7,202 nucleotides of DNA, taken from positions 1 to 7,202 of the forward strand of contig JAKJDA010000148.1 of assembly GCA_022706165.1 (NCBI GenBank), read 5' to 3'. How positions within the stretch are numbered: the stretch's first letter is position 1; each line of letters starts with the position of its first letter. The notes beneath the pieces are model-generated. The model had not been told where the DNA came from, made no database searches, and was given only the letters and a program-made list of their open reading frames with translations. The translations under genes were made by a program, and so were the position numbers. Of the stretch, positions 1 through 5,859 are shown piece after piece. This DNA is from Candidatus Hydrogenedentota bacterium. Its GTDB lineage: Bacteria; Hydrogenedentota; Hydrogenedentia; Hydrogenedentales; SLHB01.

Positions 1-3000
1 ATGCAGCACAACGAGGCGTTCTCCCTTGGCCTCGTCCGGAACGCCCACCACGCACAGCGCCTGTTCGGTCAGTCCGAGCATGCTGTGCAGCGAGTCCTCG
101 ATTTTGTTATGCGGCACCATCTCGCCGCCGATTTTGCTGAATCGCGCCAAGCGATCCGTGATCGTGATGAAGCCGTCGTCGTCGATCGTGGCGATGTCGC
201 CGGTGTTGTACCAGGCATCCCTCAATACGGCCTCGGTCTTCTGGGGATTGTTGAGGTACCCCTTCATCACGTTGGGACCCTTCACAAACAACAGCCCCGG
301 CAGGCCTTCTTCGAGAGGCGATCCGGTGTCGGGATCGACGACCCGCACGCTCACGCCCGGGATGGGATGGCCCACCGTGCCGTGCTTAACGCCGATTTGG
401 TAGTATCCCGCGACACGGAAATCCGGAACGTTGACCGAGATGACCGGGGCGCATTCGGTCGCGCCGTATCCTTCGAGGGGCTCGATACCGAAGCGCGCGC
501 GAAAAGCTTCGCGCACGCGCGTGGTGAGTTTTTCGGCGCCGACGATCACATACATCAGGCTGCTGAATTCTTCGGGAAGGCAGCGGCGGATGAAGTTTTG
601 CAGAAACGTCGGCGTGGAAATCAGAAATTGCGGCCTGTACCTGCCGATCAGGCCGCCGATCGCTTTGGCATCCAGCGGGCTGGGATAAAACACCGTGAAG
701 AATCCAGCATGCAGCGGCAGCCAGAGCGTTCCCGTGAACCCGAAGGAATGGAAGAACGGGAGAATGCCGGTCATGCCGTAGCCGACTTTGTGCGGAAACA
801 CCTGCAAACAGGACTCGATGTCGCTCGATATGTTGAAATGCGTGAGCATGACGCCCTTGGGATCGCCTTCACTGCCGCTCGAAAAGATGATGGTGGCGAG
901 ATCGTCCTGGCTGCGCCGCTTGGGCGCGCCGAGCATGCGCTCGATAAGCCGAACGGGAAGGAACGCCGCCAGCAGCATCGCCTTGATGCGATCGAGCCCG
1001 GCGACGGTCTCGCGCACGTCTTCGAGGTAGATGGATTCGCCGGGGACTTCGAGCGGCAGCTTTTCGAGGAAAGCGCGGGAGGTGATGACCTTCGTGATGG
1101 CGCACTGCCGGGCGGCGTTTGCCATGACGTCGGCGGACACGGTGTAGTTGAGATTGACGGGCGTTTTGCCCATGAACTGGAGCGCAATATTGGTCAACGC
1201 TCCGCCCACGGACGGCGGCACAAGCACGCCGACCATCGGCTGTTCGTCGAGAAGCTTCTTGAGCTTGAACGCAAACACGAGACTGCCGACGTAGGTCTTG
1301 AAGTAGGAGAGGCGCGGAACGTTCATGTCGGCCATGCACAGGCGGAACGGGTGTTGGCGCACTGTCCGCACAAAAGCGCGGTGCACCAGCGGCTGACCGA
1401 GGTCGCGTCGACAATACGCCTCGCTGCCGAGTTCCATGATGGCGTGACGCACGGCGGAGGCGTCCGCGGTTGGAGGCATGGGATCGCCGTAGTTGACCGT
1501 GACCGGATAGGGAACCTGACGCGGAATCTTCCAGAAAAACTTTCCCTTGTCGTAGCTGAAGATGCTGCCCCACATCCGCCCGATGTGCACGGGGATAATG
1601 GGCGCATCAACGCCCTTCATGATGCGCTCGAAGCCTTTGCGGAACGGCAACATCTGGCCCGTGCGCGAAATCTGGCCTTCGGCGAAGATGCAGACGAGTT
1701 CGCCGTTCTGGATGGCTTGTGTGGCGGCGCGAAGCGCGTTGATGAGATCGCGCGGGCCCTCCGTCGCCGACACGGGTATCGCCTGCATGGCCTTGGCGAG
1801 AGGGCGCACCCAGGGGATCTCGAATATCTCCTGCGCCATCAGGAAACGGATGGGGCGATCGGTGGAAGCCGTCAGCACGAGGGCGTCGACGAAGGCGGTA
1901 TGGTTGGCCACCAACAGAGCGCCGCCGCGCTGCGGCATGTTGGCGCGCCCCATGACGTTGACGCGATAAAAAGTGTTGCCCAACACCCACAACAAAAGTC
2001 GCAGTAGAAACACCGGTAACAGCGTGCAGAGGTAGACGCTCACGCAAAGCGTAAGCAGCGCGGATACAAGGAAGATGGCCCGGGGCGAGAGGTGAAGAAC
2101 GTTGAACAGGAGGAAGAATAGGCCGGAGGATAGAAACATTGCCGCGAAGGTCACGAAGTTCGATGTGGCAATCATGCCGCCCTTGACGCGGCTGGGACTG
2201 CGCGCCTGGAGAGCGGCGGCGAGCGGCACGTCATACAGTCCGCCGAAAAAGCCCAGCAGGAATAGCAGAAGCATGGCGACGGCGAATCCATATCCCGGCA
2301 ATGCAAGCGCGGCGCTCATGATGGAGAGTCCCAGCGCTCCCAGGGGAATGAGTCCGGCTTCGATCTTGCCACGCGACAAAAAGCCGGCCGACGCGCTGCC
2401 CAATCCGATGCCTAGCGCGAGCCCTGCAGGCAGCAGACTGGTCCACTTCGGCATGTTGTATTCTTTTCCGAGTTCGATGATGGTGGACATGGCCAACGAT
2501 CCCGCGAACCAGAAATACGCAATTCCAATCATGGTGAGAAGAAGCCAACGGTCTTGCCGGAACAACCGGAAGTAGTCGCCCATTTCTGTCCACGGCGACA
2601 GGGGAATGGCACGACCCGGCGCCGCCGCAGGCGGACGCGTCACAAAGTGAGCAGAGACGATCCCGCCCGCCGAAAGGACCGCAAGAACCACGGACATGAG
2701 GTAGATGCGGTCGTTGCCGAGGAGGGCCATCAACGGGCTGGCCACCGCGGTGCCGGTGATGATGGAAACGAAGGTCCACAGTTGAATGGAGCCATTGCCC
2801 CAGGAAAGACGCGATTCCGGCAATATCTCGGGAAGAATGCCATATTTGGCCGGACTGAAGAAGGCGCTCTGGGTTGCCATCAGGAAAAGAACGGCGAATA
2901 TGAATCCGGCGTTTTCCGAGAGAAACGCCAGCAGCCCCAGCGCCATGATGAGGCCTTCCATGTATTTCGCGGCGACGATAATCCGCTGTTTGCTGTAGCG

Positions 3001-3240
3001 ATCGGCAAGCGCCCCCACAAGCGCGGGAAAGAGAAGGTAGGGAAGGTAGAAAAGTCCTGTCGTGACTGCCGTAACCGGAAAATCCGACCGGGTCAGCAAT
3101 GAGGGCAGAAAGAGCAAGACGGTCATTTTCAACAGGTTGTCGTTGAACGCCCCCTGAAATTGGGTTACGACAAGCGCCCAGAACCCCCGACGACATGAAA
3201 GTTGGTTCCACGCCGATTCATCGGGCGATGTTTCGTTCAT
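1..3240 (-). CDS. aas: LplT-Aas fusion: lysophospholipid transporter / acyltransferase / acyl-ACP synthetase, 3' end outside window
   Basis: The frame is open for 1080 codons from ATG 3240 to base 1, so the C-terminus is cut off. Three domains are visible. Residues about 17-405 are an MFS transporter of the LplT kind, with GAFNDNLLK at 30-38, FFSPAKYGILPE near 127-138 and GFFGGLYDVPL at 330-340. Residues about 421-620 are a PlsC-type acyltransferase with the HX4D pair H447/D452 and EGQISRTG at 521-528. Residues about 650-1080 are an AMP-forming ligase with SSGSEGDPKG at 787-796, EGYGATE at 923-929, YNTGD at 1011-1015 and SKIGGE at 1035-1040; the C-terminal catalytic lysine would lie beyond the edge. 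In E. coli, LplT flips lysophospholipids inward and Aas re-acylates them using acyl-ACP; here both are in one inner-membrane polypeptide, a known arrangement in several phyla. The start is fixed by AAGGAG six bases upstream. Family identity is very secure; substrate preference is inferred. Confidence 0.96.
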   Translation of the reverse strand, partial: MNETSPDESAWNQLSCRRGFWALVVTQFQGAFNDNLLKMTVLLFLPSLLTRSDFPVTAVTTGLFYLPYLLFPALVGALADRYSKQRIIVAAKYMEGLIMALGLLAFLSENAGFIFAVLFLMATQSAFFSPAKYGILPEILPESRLSWGNGSIQLWTFVSIITGTAVASPLMALLGNDRIYLMSVVLAVLSAGGIVSAHFVTRPPAAAPGRAIPLSPWTEMGDYFRLFRQDRWLLLTMIGIAYFWFAGSLAMSTIIELGKEYNMPKWTSLLPAGLALGIGLGSASAGFLSRGKIEAGLIPLGALGLSIMSAALALPGYGFAVAMLLLFLLGFFGGLYDVPLAAALQARSPSRVKGGMIATSNFVTFAAMFLSSGLFFLLFNVLHLSPRAIFLVSALLTLCVSVYLCTLLPVFLLRLLLWVLGNTFYRVNVMGRANMPQRGGALLVANHTAFVDALVLTASTDRPIRFLMAQEIFEIPWVRPLAKAMQAIPVSATEGPRDLINALRAATQAIQNGELVCIFAEGQISRTGQMLPFRKGFERIMKGVDAPIIPVHIGRMWGSIFSYDKGKFFWKIPRQVPYPVTVNYGDPMPPTADASAVRHAIMELGSEAYCRRDLGQPLVHRAFVRTVRQHPFRLCMADMNVPRLSYFKTYVGSLVFAFKLKKLLDEQPMVGVLVPPSVGGALTNIALQFMGKTPVNLNYTVSADVMANAARQCAITKVITSRAFLEKLPLEVPGESIYLEDVRETVAGLDRIKAMLLAAFLPVRLIERMLGAPKRRSQDDLATIIFSSGSEGDPKGVMLTHFNISSDIESCLQVFPHKVGYGMTGILPFFHSFGFTGTLWLPLHAGFFTVFYPSPLDAKAIGGLIGRYRPQFLISTPTFLQNFIRRCLPEEFSSLMYVIVGAEKLTTRVREAFRARFGIEPLEGYGATECAPVISVNVPDFRVAGYYQIGVKHGTVGHPIPGVSVRVVDPDTGSPLEEGLPGLLFVKGPNVMKGYLNNPQKTEAVLRDAWYNTGDIATIDDDGFITITDRLARFSKIGGEMVPHNKIEDSLHSMLGLTEQALCVVGVPDEAKGERLVVLH

Positions 3241-3246
3241 GCGCGT

Positions 3247-3252
3247 CTCCTT
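3247..3252 (-). promoter_or_regulatory. Strong Shine-Dalgarno site of the aas fusion
   Basis: AAGGAG on the minus strand lies six bases before ATG 3240. It is the best ribosome site in the window and settles the start of the fusion gene. Confidence 0.85.
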
Positions 3253-3290
3253 GATTGCGCGTTGTCCGGCATGCAGCACATAGCGCCCCC

Positions 3291-3317
3291 ATCATACCCG
3301 ACAAGGATATCCTTCAA
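3291..3317 (-). promoter_or_regulatory. Candidate promoter for the aas fusion
   Basis: On the minus strand TTGAAG (3317-3312, 4 of 6 to the -35 consensus) is followed after 15 bases by TATGAT (3296-3291, 5 of 6 to TATAAT). The spacer is shorter than the ideal 17, so full strength might need an activator. The predicted start would leave a leader of about 45 bases before the AAGGAG/ATG. The -35 element overlaps the T-run of the candidate terminator just upstream. The -10 is good; the pairing with this -35 is less certain. Confidence 0.35.
3303..3314. promoter_or_regulatory. Perfect 12-bp palindrome AAGGATATCCTT in the aas promoter spacer
   Basis: AAGGATATCCTT equals its own reverse complement and sits between the candidate -35 and -10 elements. 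A dimeric regulator could bind here. No regulator is known from the window and no second copy was noticed, so an operator role is inference. Confidence 0.3.
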
Positions 3318-3342
3318 AAAAATCGCGGCGGCCATCTCGATT
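3316..3342 (-). terminator. Possible weak intrinsic terminator after the small membrane protein gene
   Basis: Minus-strand AATCG (3342-3338) pairs with CGATT (3325-3321) around a 12-base loop, and a run of seven T (3322-3316) follows, two of them used in the stem. The hairpin overlaps the TGA stop at 3344-3342. The T-run is convincing, but the stem is short and AT-containing, so partial read-through into the aas fusion is possible. Confidence 0.28.
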
Positions 3343-3797
3343 CATGGAGAAGCGTCCAAGGCCGGTTCCGGAAGCATCCGCTTTATTCGCATGGATGTTC
3401 CTCGGGCGCTCAGGACATATTCGGCCTGCGCCAACGCGTTGATCGCAAGACGGTCCCACTCCGTTTCGGTGACGCGACAATCGCCCCGCAACCGCCGAGC
3501 ATCGGTCAAAACGACTTCCAACGTCACCGAATAGTGCGCGTTCGCCCCCGCTCCTACGACCGTTTTGCCGCACACGCGCGCCGCCCCGCGCTGCGTCGGC
3601 TGTCTCCAGAAAGGAATTTCCGGCATGAGCCAGACGACAAGAAGCGTCAGCGCCGCGACTAACGGCAGGGCAATCGCCATGACGCGCGCGCGCCGCAGGG
3701 CCATGCGATCGGACGGTTCTCTGGTCCATGGCCGCAGGCTCGAACAGTTCTCGATGGAGCCGGGACGGCGGCCGGCGCGTCTGTATTTGTATGCCAT
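3342..3797 (-). CDS. Hypothetical single-pass membrane protein, 151 aa
   Basis: Not recognised as a named family. A basic, arginine-rich N-terminal stretch (residues 1-38) precedes one strong hydrophobic helix at about 39-58. A C-terminal domain of about 90 residues follows, rich in short beta-like stretches and likely outside the cytoplasm. That domain has cysteines C76 and C107, a VTLEVVLTDARRLRGDCRV stretch at 91-109, then a WD-x-L turn near 114-117. The pattern faintly recalls small beta-barrel DUF domains found behind one membrane helix (DUF2500/DUF3592 type), an untested impression. ATG 3797 lies 33 bases after the stop of the upstream propeller gene; a TTG at 3821 would add eight residues. 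Neither start has a good ribosome site. A spaced, same-strand position suggests co-transcription with the upstream gene. The hydrophobic segment and lack of a better competing frame support it as real. Confidence 0.7.
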   Translation of the reverse strand: MAYKYRRAGRRPGSIENCSSLRPWTREPSDRMALRRARVMAIALPLVAALTLLVVWLMPEIPFWRQPTQRGAARVCGKTVVGAGANAHYSVTLEVVLTDARRLRGDCRVTETEWDRLAINALAQAEYVLSARGTSMRIKRMLPEPALDASP

Positions 3798-3830
3798 GTT
3801 GGGGATAATCGCTCTGCCCAAACGTTGCGA

Positions 3831-4799
3831 TTATTTGTTCCTCGGGAACCAGTCCGGCAGAAAATCCTTCAACCGCCCCTGGTGTCTTGCCTCGGCCAGA
3901 AATTCCGTGCCTTGCTGGTCTCCCCAGGAGTAGACGATATAGGTTGCGCCTTTGTATTCGCACAAATCGACGTCGGAGTTGTTGATGTTTTGGGATTGGG
4001 CGATGTGAGCGCATTCTCTCTCGGAAAGTCTGGGATTGGCAATCGTCCGATCATCGTCCGAGTATCGCATGATCGGATTGAGCGGACTGCTTTCCCATGC
4101 GATCAAGTCTCTGGTGCGCACAATGCATGGGTTGTATGTTGGTCCGGGGTATTGTTCCAGGTAGATCATGTAGTAATGGCCATTCACATATCGGATGGAA
4201 GGACAGGCCGAATAGCGTTCCCGCGTAAAGACCCGATCGCTTGGGGTCAGCTGCCATGTTTTCAGGTCTTGGGAGACAGCGAACCGGATGGTGAAGGGAA
4301 CGCCGGTCTCTTCCGCCGGCTCCCCGATTTCAAACGCCAACACATATCCGTCGCGCCCTTTGCACACCGATGTGTTGAAGATGGTCCAGCCGGGAAGGTC
4401 CAGAATCGTTTCGCGGGTCCAGGCGTTGAGTTCCCGATCGGAGCAGACGAAGCGCGATATGCTCGACGCACCCCATGCGGGAACTCCGAACACGTGCATT
4501 TTCCCCCGTGCGACGAATGCGCTTCCCAGATGATATCCCTGTGCGAACGCCGGCGTCGCGGCGCCCGTTTCGACGTCGACAAAACGGAAGTAGGAGTCGC
4601 CCGTCGCATTCGGCGCATACCCCGCGCGAACGTACTCAAACCGGTACAGGCGCCCGCGGTGCATGACGGGGGTCGTCTCGACCAGATCGCAGTCGATCGT
4701 GCCGAGTTTGCGGATGTGCGGGCGCGACATTTCCATGTCCGCCGTGGCGCTTCCCCATGCGGCCATTCCCCCCAACAGCAAGGCCCCAAGTTTCAGCAT
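3831..4799 (-). CDS. Secreted glycoside-hydrolase-like five-bladed beta-propeller protein (GH43/GH117-like fold), 322 aa
   Basis: The chosen start gives a signal peptide: hydrophobic residues 4-15 and a likely cut after A20 (GSATA/D). The mature part has the repeated blade pattern of the GH43/GH32/GH117 superfamily: TTPVMHRGRLYRFEY (42-56), FNTSVCKGRDGYVLAFE (141-157), ACPSIRYVNGHYYMIYLE (198-215), SQDLKTW (176-182) and RTRDLIAW (228-235). A conserved-looking block at 273-299 (NNSDVDLCEYKG, then YSWGDQQGTE) resembles proteins annotated only as glycosyl-hydrolase-like or hypothetical in carbohydrate-degrading bacteria. Acidic residues D276, D278 and E281 are candidates for an active or metal site, but catalytic activity is not shown and it could be a non-enzymatic sugar binder. 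The frame also reads back to 4973, but that stretch overlaps the sigma gene and lacks a signal peptide at its start. An alternative ATG at 4856 would add 19 polar residues. Fold call fairly secure; substrate unknown. Confidence 0.82.
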   Translation of the reverse strand: MLKLGALLLGGMAAWGSATADMEMSRPHIRKLGTIDCDLVETTPVMHRGRLYRFEYVRAGYAPNATGDSYFRFVDVETGAATPAFAQGYHLGSAFVARGKMHVFGVPAWGASSISRFVCSDRELNAWTRETILDLPGWTIFNTSVCKGRDGYVLAFEIGEPAEETGVPFTIRFAVSQDLKTWQLTPSDRVFTRERYSACPSIRYVNGHYYMIYLEQYPGPTYNPCIVRTRDLIAWESSPLNPIMRYSDDDRTIANPRLSERECAHIAQSQNINNSDVDLCEYKGATYIVYSWGDQQGTEFLAEARHQGRLKDFLPDWFPRNK

Positions 4800-4800
4800 G

Positions 4801-4809
4801 CCCCCCCCC
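4801..4809 (-). repeat. Run of nine G one base before the propeller start codon
   Basis: The minus strand reads CA, nine G, C, ATG. The run occupies the ribosome-binding position of the gene; its AGGGG end can pair only partly, with a G-U wobble, to the anti-Shine-Dalgarno sequence. Tracts of this length are prone to slippage and to sequencing error. Confidence 0.75.
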
Positions 4810-4932
4810 TGCCCATTTTTGTGTGCACGTGACGGCGCGGCGACATGGGTTCGCATGAAACAACCGCGCTCGCAGCGAGCAAAATCCGCCGATGCTTGGA
4901 TGCAAAGTCCTATTGACGAGTCCTCGTCGCTG
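4810..4932. other. Gap between sigma and propeller genes, with two small dyads
   Basis: No gene is supported here. GACGAG-TC-CTCGTC (4915-4928) lies four bases past the sigma stop and could fold as a 5-bp stem with a 4-base loop, but no T-run follows. GCTCGC-A-GCGAGC (4868-4880) is a second tight dyad; on the minus strand TTTT precedes it, so it is not a terminator in that direction. No convincing promoter was found for the propeller gene, which fits read-through from the sigma gene. Confidence 0.4.
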
Positions 4933-5556
4933 TCAGGAAGCCGGCTGATTCTCGATCGCGCCGTCATCCGCAATGAGGCGGCGGTCCTTCGCGTAATGAT
5001 GCAGCTTGTCGCGAAGCAGCTTGCGCCCCCGGTACAGCCGGGACATGACCGTGCCCAGCGGGCAATGCATAACGACCGCGATTTCCTTGTAGGCCATGTC
5101 TTCGATGTCCGCCATGATGACGGCGTTCCGGAAATCCTCGGGCAGCGATTCGATGGCTTCCTTCACCTCGTCGTCAACCAGTTCGAGCAGGCTGCTGACG
5201 TTGAGATCAGTTGGATGATAGTTCAATTCCGGATCGGGCGGAGTGTCGGTGGAGGGCTCGCTGCCGCTCAGTTCGACAAACATGGGCCGACGGACTTTTC
5301 GCCGGTACTCGTTGATGAAGGTATTGCGCAGGATGGTTAGAAGCCAAGCCTTGATATACGTGCCTTCCTCGAATTTATCATGAAACCGCAACGCTTTGAC
5401 GATGGTGTTTTGGGTAAGGTCCTGCGCTTCCGTGGCGTTTCGGGTCAAACGGAGCGCGACGGCATACATCATGTCCATATGGTCCATGACCTGCTTTTCA
5501 AACTCGCACGAGCGCGTTCTGGACACTTCCGCCATTGTCTGCGTCACTGTAGTCAT
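4933..5556 (-). CDS. ECF (group 4) RNA polymerase sigma factor, SigR/ECF12-like, 207 aa
   Basis: A two-domain extracytoplasmic-function sigma factor of normal length. Region 2 covers about residues 21-90: DLTQNTIVKALRF at 46-58 and AWLLTILRNTFINEYRRK at 70-87, the core-binding and -10 recognition helices. A short acidic, proline-rich linker (about 99-118) follows. Region 4 covers about 133-187, with LPEDFRNAVIMADIEDMAYKEIA at 138-160 in two parts and the helix-turn-helix end GTVMSRLYRGR at 168-178. The region 4 wording closely matches SigR-type (ECF12) factors, which act in thiol-oxidative stress in actinobacteria, though the organism is probably not one. Those are normally held by a zinc anti-sigma protein encoded just downstream; no such gene is present. 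ATG 5556 was chosen because region 2 starts shortly after it and a promoter lies upstream; ribosome site is poor. The same frame stays open to 6501 but that extension covers the promoter and the divergent gene. Confidence 0.93.
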   Translation of the reverse strand: MTTVTQTMAEVSRTRSCEFEKQVMDHMDMMYAVALRLTRNATEAQDLTQNTIVKALRFHDKFEEGTYIKAWLLTILRNTFINEYRRKVRRPMFVELSGSEPSTDTPPDPELNYHPTDLNVSSLLELVDDEVKEAIESLPEDFRNAVIMADIEDMAYKEIAVVMHCPLGTVMSRLYRGRKLLRDKLHHYAKDRRLIADDGAIENQPAS

Positions 5557-5623
5557 CCTGTTCAAACCACCCCGTCCTGGCGTTCGGGCACGAGACCGGA
5601 TCGCTGGCCTCTTGCGCCCTTTT

Positions 5624-5640
5624 TCCCGCCCGAAGCGGGA
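5624..5640 (-). other. Stable hairpin at the predicted 5' end of the sigma mRNA
   Basis: Minus-strand TCCCGC and GCGGGA pair perfectly over 6 bp around a TTCGG loop; an alternative register closes a C(UUCG)G tetraloop. It is about three bases from the start point predicted by the promoter upstream. AAAAA follows it, so it is not a terminator. A role in message stability or leader folding is possible. Confidence 0.4.
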
Positions 5641-5642
5641 CC

Positions 5643-5660
5643 ACTGGCAATCGTACCAGT
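5643..5660. promoter_or_regulatory. Inverted repeat ACTGG-N8-CCAGT around the sigma -10 element
   Basis: Perfect 5-bp half-sites enclose the -10 hexamer of the sigma promoter, where a bound dimer would block polymerase. A related dyad lies 39 bp away, centre to centre, upstream of the -35. Operator function is inferred. Confidence 0.35.
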
Positions 5661-5678
5661 CTTGGGCGGGCCTGTCAA
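5650..5678 (-). promoter_or_regulatory. Housekeeping-type promoter of the ECF sigma gene
   Basis: The minus strand carries TTGACA (5678-5673), a perfect -35, then exactly 17 bases, then TACGAT (5655-5650, 4 of 6 with the key TA...T kept). The start point would be near 5643, giving a leader of about 87 bases before ATG 5556. I saw no GGAAT/GTT pair of the SigR self-regulating kind upstream, so basal sigma-70 transcription is favoured over autoregulation. Confidence 0.6.
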
Positions 5679-5684
5679 CGTTTA

Positions 5685-5696
5685 CTGGAACGCCAG
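5685..5696. promoter_or_regulatory. Second CTGG-N4-CCAG dyad, upstream of the sigma -35
   Basis: Perfect 4-bp half-sites of the same CTGG/CCAG type as the dyad over the -10, with the outer A kept on one side only. It lies six bases beyond the -35. The pair could form a two-site operator, but such short half-sites also arise by chance. Confidence 0.25.
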
Positions 5697-5848
5697 CATA
5701 CTGTGCCGGTGTATGGAGTTTCCGGCCTCCGAAGCGGCCCCCTTGGGAACGATGATCCCCTTTCCTTGCGTCGCGGGTGTGCGGGGCATTATACCTAGTT
5801 CGCGATGTTCGCGCGCGGCAAACGATTCCGTCGCGGCGAGACATGCGG
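5697..5848. other. GT39-proximal half of the divergent intergenic region
   Basis: No gene is supported. A plus-strand candidate promoter for the glycosyltransferase is TTGCGT (5766-5771), N18, TATACC (5790-5795): both elements partial. On the opposite strand ATTATA at 5788-5793 gives a perfect TATAAT but no -35 at a useful distance. A dyad CGCGA-TGT-TCGCG (5801-5813) lies 47 bases before the glycosyltransferase start and could be an operator or chance in GC-rich DNA. Confidence 0.3.
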
Positions 5849-5849
5849 A

Positions 5850-5854
5850 AAGGA
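5850..5854 (+). promoter_or_regulatory. Shine-Dalgarno site of the glycosyltransferase gene
   Basis: AAGGA ends five bases before ATG 5860. An ATG at 5855 is closer but out of frame and meets a stop after about 20 codons, so 5860 is the start. Confidence 0.7.
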
Positions 5855-5859
5855 ATGGC

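Noticed and set aside
1..2007. A plus-strand open frame of 668 codons
   Set aside because: It lies in the codon-aligned antisense frame of the aas fusion, and its protein is low in hydrophobic order and rich in H, R, D and A without any domain. The minus strand carries all the family motifs. Long antisense frames are expected in GC-rich genes.
2231..3211. Minus-strand open frame of 326 codons inside the aas transporter domain
   Set aside because: It is a shifted frame over MFS coding sequence; the translated product shows no membrane helices or family motif.
4868..4880. GCTCGC/GCGAGC hairpin as terminator of the sigma transcript
   Set aside because: On the minus strand the T-run precedes rather than follows the stem, and the perfect-pair loop is only one base.
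4800..4973. N-terminal extension of the propeller protein to 4973
   Set aside because: It overlaps the sigma C-terminus, places 58 polar residues before an obvious signal peptide, and has no ribosome site.
5788..5793. Perfect TATAAT on the minus strand as an upstream sigma promoter
   Set aside because: No -35 lies 15-19 bases upstream and no extended -10 TG is present; the TTGACA-N17-TACGAT site nearer the gene is far better.
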